Shown one piece after another: positions 13,559 through 14,037 of a stretch of DNA of 14,037 nucleotides. This stretch comes from a bacterium. Its GTDB lineage: Bacteria > Patescibacteriota > CPR2 > UBA1875 > JAJYID01. The notes below the pieces were generated by a model, which was not told where the DNA came from, did no database searches, and was given only the letters and a program-made list of their open reading frames with translations. Made by a program: the position numbers and the translations under genes. Positions within the stretch are counted from its first letter, which is position 1, and each line of letters opens with the position of its first letter. The stretch covers positions 1 to 14,037 of the forward strand of contig JAJYFH010000010.1 in NCBI GenBank assembly GCA_021791015.1, written 5' to 3'.

Positions 13559-13590
13559 GTCATTCTGGCGACGATGGGAGGCCAGAATCC
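13559..13590. repeat. Intergenic hairpin repeat related to the queA element
   Basis: GTCATTCTGGC, an 11-base loop and GCCAGAATCC: an 8-bp stem (13562-13569 with 13581-13588). The flanks GTCATTC and GAATCC match the queA and queH copies, while the inner stem bases differ in a paired manner (CCCGC to CTGGC). It lies after queH on the minus strand and could also act as its terminator; TTTTTT follows at about 13541-13546. Confidence 0.7.
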
Positions 13591-13636
13591 AAGGGTTTTA
13601 AGCGCAATGATTGATTCTGAACAAGATTAAAGTATA

Positions 13637-14037
13637 CTATTTTCGCCTGCGCGAAAATCTGCAACCGCAGTACTTTTGAAGATATAGGCCAAGCTCTTTG
13701 GAAATCTCTCGTGATTCTTTGTATAGAGCTCGAAAATCCTGATAATGAAAGTCGATACCATATTCTTTCGCGATTTCCTCGCCAATCTTTTTCAATTCTT
13801 CGTGAAATTGAAAAGGGCTTATGAGTAAGGTGGTTGAGAAGGCATCAAATCCATTTTTCTTGGCAAATCCGGCCGTTTTCTCAAGCCTTTGGCGATAGCA
13901 TAAAAAGCATCTTTCCGGCTTTTGTTTCGTCTCGCCGATAAAACGCAGATAGCTTTCATAGTCATTGCTATTCTTCCATCCCCGTTTGTTATTCCCTCTC
14001 TCTTTTTCGTCATTCCCGCGAAAGCGGGAATCCAGAC
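13637..14037 (-). CDS. queH: Epoxyqueuosine reductase QueH, C-terminal part (5' end beyond window)
   Basis: 132 residues to TAG 13637-13639; the frame stays open to the right edge. QueH reduces epoxyqueuosine to queuosine in tRNA with an iron-sulfur cluster. Family motifs: ERCFLCYRQRLEKTA, FDAFSTTLLISPFQFHEEL, IDFHYQDFRALYKESREIS and the C-terminal YCGC. The N-terminal Cys pair is off the window. The first visible residues, LDSRFRGNDEKERG, are not QueH sequence but the translated palindromic repeat, placed before DYESYLRFIGE. The last residues (RFSRRRK) come from a second, diverged palindrome over the stop. A different minus frame (13819-14013) is a shadow of this gene. Confidence 0.9.
   Translation of the reverse strand, partial: LDSRFRGNDEKERGNNKRGWKNSNDYESYLRFIGETKQKPERCFLCYRQRLEKTAGFAKKNGFDAFSTTLLISPFQFHEELKKIGEEIAKEYGIDFHYQDFRALYKESREISKELGLYLQKYCGCRFSRRRK
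13639..13658. repeat. Diverged palindrome over the queH stop codon
   Basis: ATTTTCGC, CTGC, GCGAAAAT. It equals one arm of the queA element (ATTCCCGC, CTGC, GCGGGAAT in its + orientation) except for two C-to-T changes matched by two G-to-A changes that keep the stem paired. Confidence 0.7.
14009..14036. repeat. Palindromic repeat arm inside queH
   Basis: GTCATTCCCGC, loop GAAA, then GCGGGAATCCAGA. The stem is 14012-14019 with 14024-14031. It shares its flanks and most of its arm with the queA copy and continues off the window. Confidence 0.9.

Noticed and set aside
13819..14013. 64-residue minus frame near the right edge
   Set aside because: It overlaps queH in another frame; the queH frame gives clear family motifs (ERCFLCY, YCGC) and this one gives none.

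Overview
The window looks like chromosomal DNA of a small-genome, AT-leaning bacterium, most likely a Candidate Phyla Radiation (Patescibacteria) lineage. This is inferred from gene content: a compact monoderm-style type IV pilus cluster with no secretin, heptanucleotide-period repeats in the spacers, in-frame palindromic repeats inside genes, and -10 boxes placed so close to start codons that the mRNAs would be leaderless. The first ~370 bases differ: they are clearly GC-richer by eye (roughly 60% against about 40%), carry the end of an unrecognised gene on the + strand and a GC-only hairpin, and may be a chimeric join, a mobile-element edge or transferred DNA.

Layout. 1-366: GC-rich gene fragment plus hairpin terminator. 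376-2338 (minus): a TreT-like trehalose synthase and a membrane-anchored M23 peptidase. 2421-2573 (plus): a 50-residue hydrophobic small ORF with its own promoter-like box. 2566-3720 (minus): queA, carrying an in-frame palindromic repeat. 3745-13261 (minus): the pilus locus; in transcription order a PH-domain membrane protein, pilB, pilC, the major prepilin, two minor prepilins, a PilX-like beta-rich protein, pilM, pilN, pilO and a 96-residue one-helix protein in the pilP position. 13269-13484: a two-helix small membrane protein that leads this transcription block. 13637 to the right edge (minus): the C-terminal part of queH, also carrying the palindromic repeat.

How it works together. PilB (extension ATPase) and PilC (platform) with the PilM-PilN-PilO inner complex assemble a fibre of the major prepilin. 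The minor prepilins and the PilX-like protein probably prime or cap it. Ribosome-binding sites and start/stop overlaps show that pilM-pilN-pilO and the 96-residue gene are translationally coupled. The major prepilin has a consensus promoter (TTGACA, 18 bp, TATAAT), an ideal Shine-Dalgarno and a hairpin directly after its stop, as expected for a subunit needed in excess. No pilT, pilD or pilQ is in the window. queA and queH flank the locus and belong to queuosine-tRNA synthesis, not to the pilus.

The most unusual structure is repetitive: (i) a palindromic element read in the same protein frame in both queuosine genes, and (ii) tandem repeats with a strict 7-nt period but a different 7-letter word at each of several sites.
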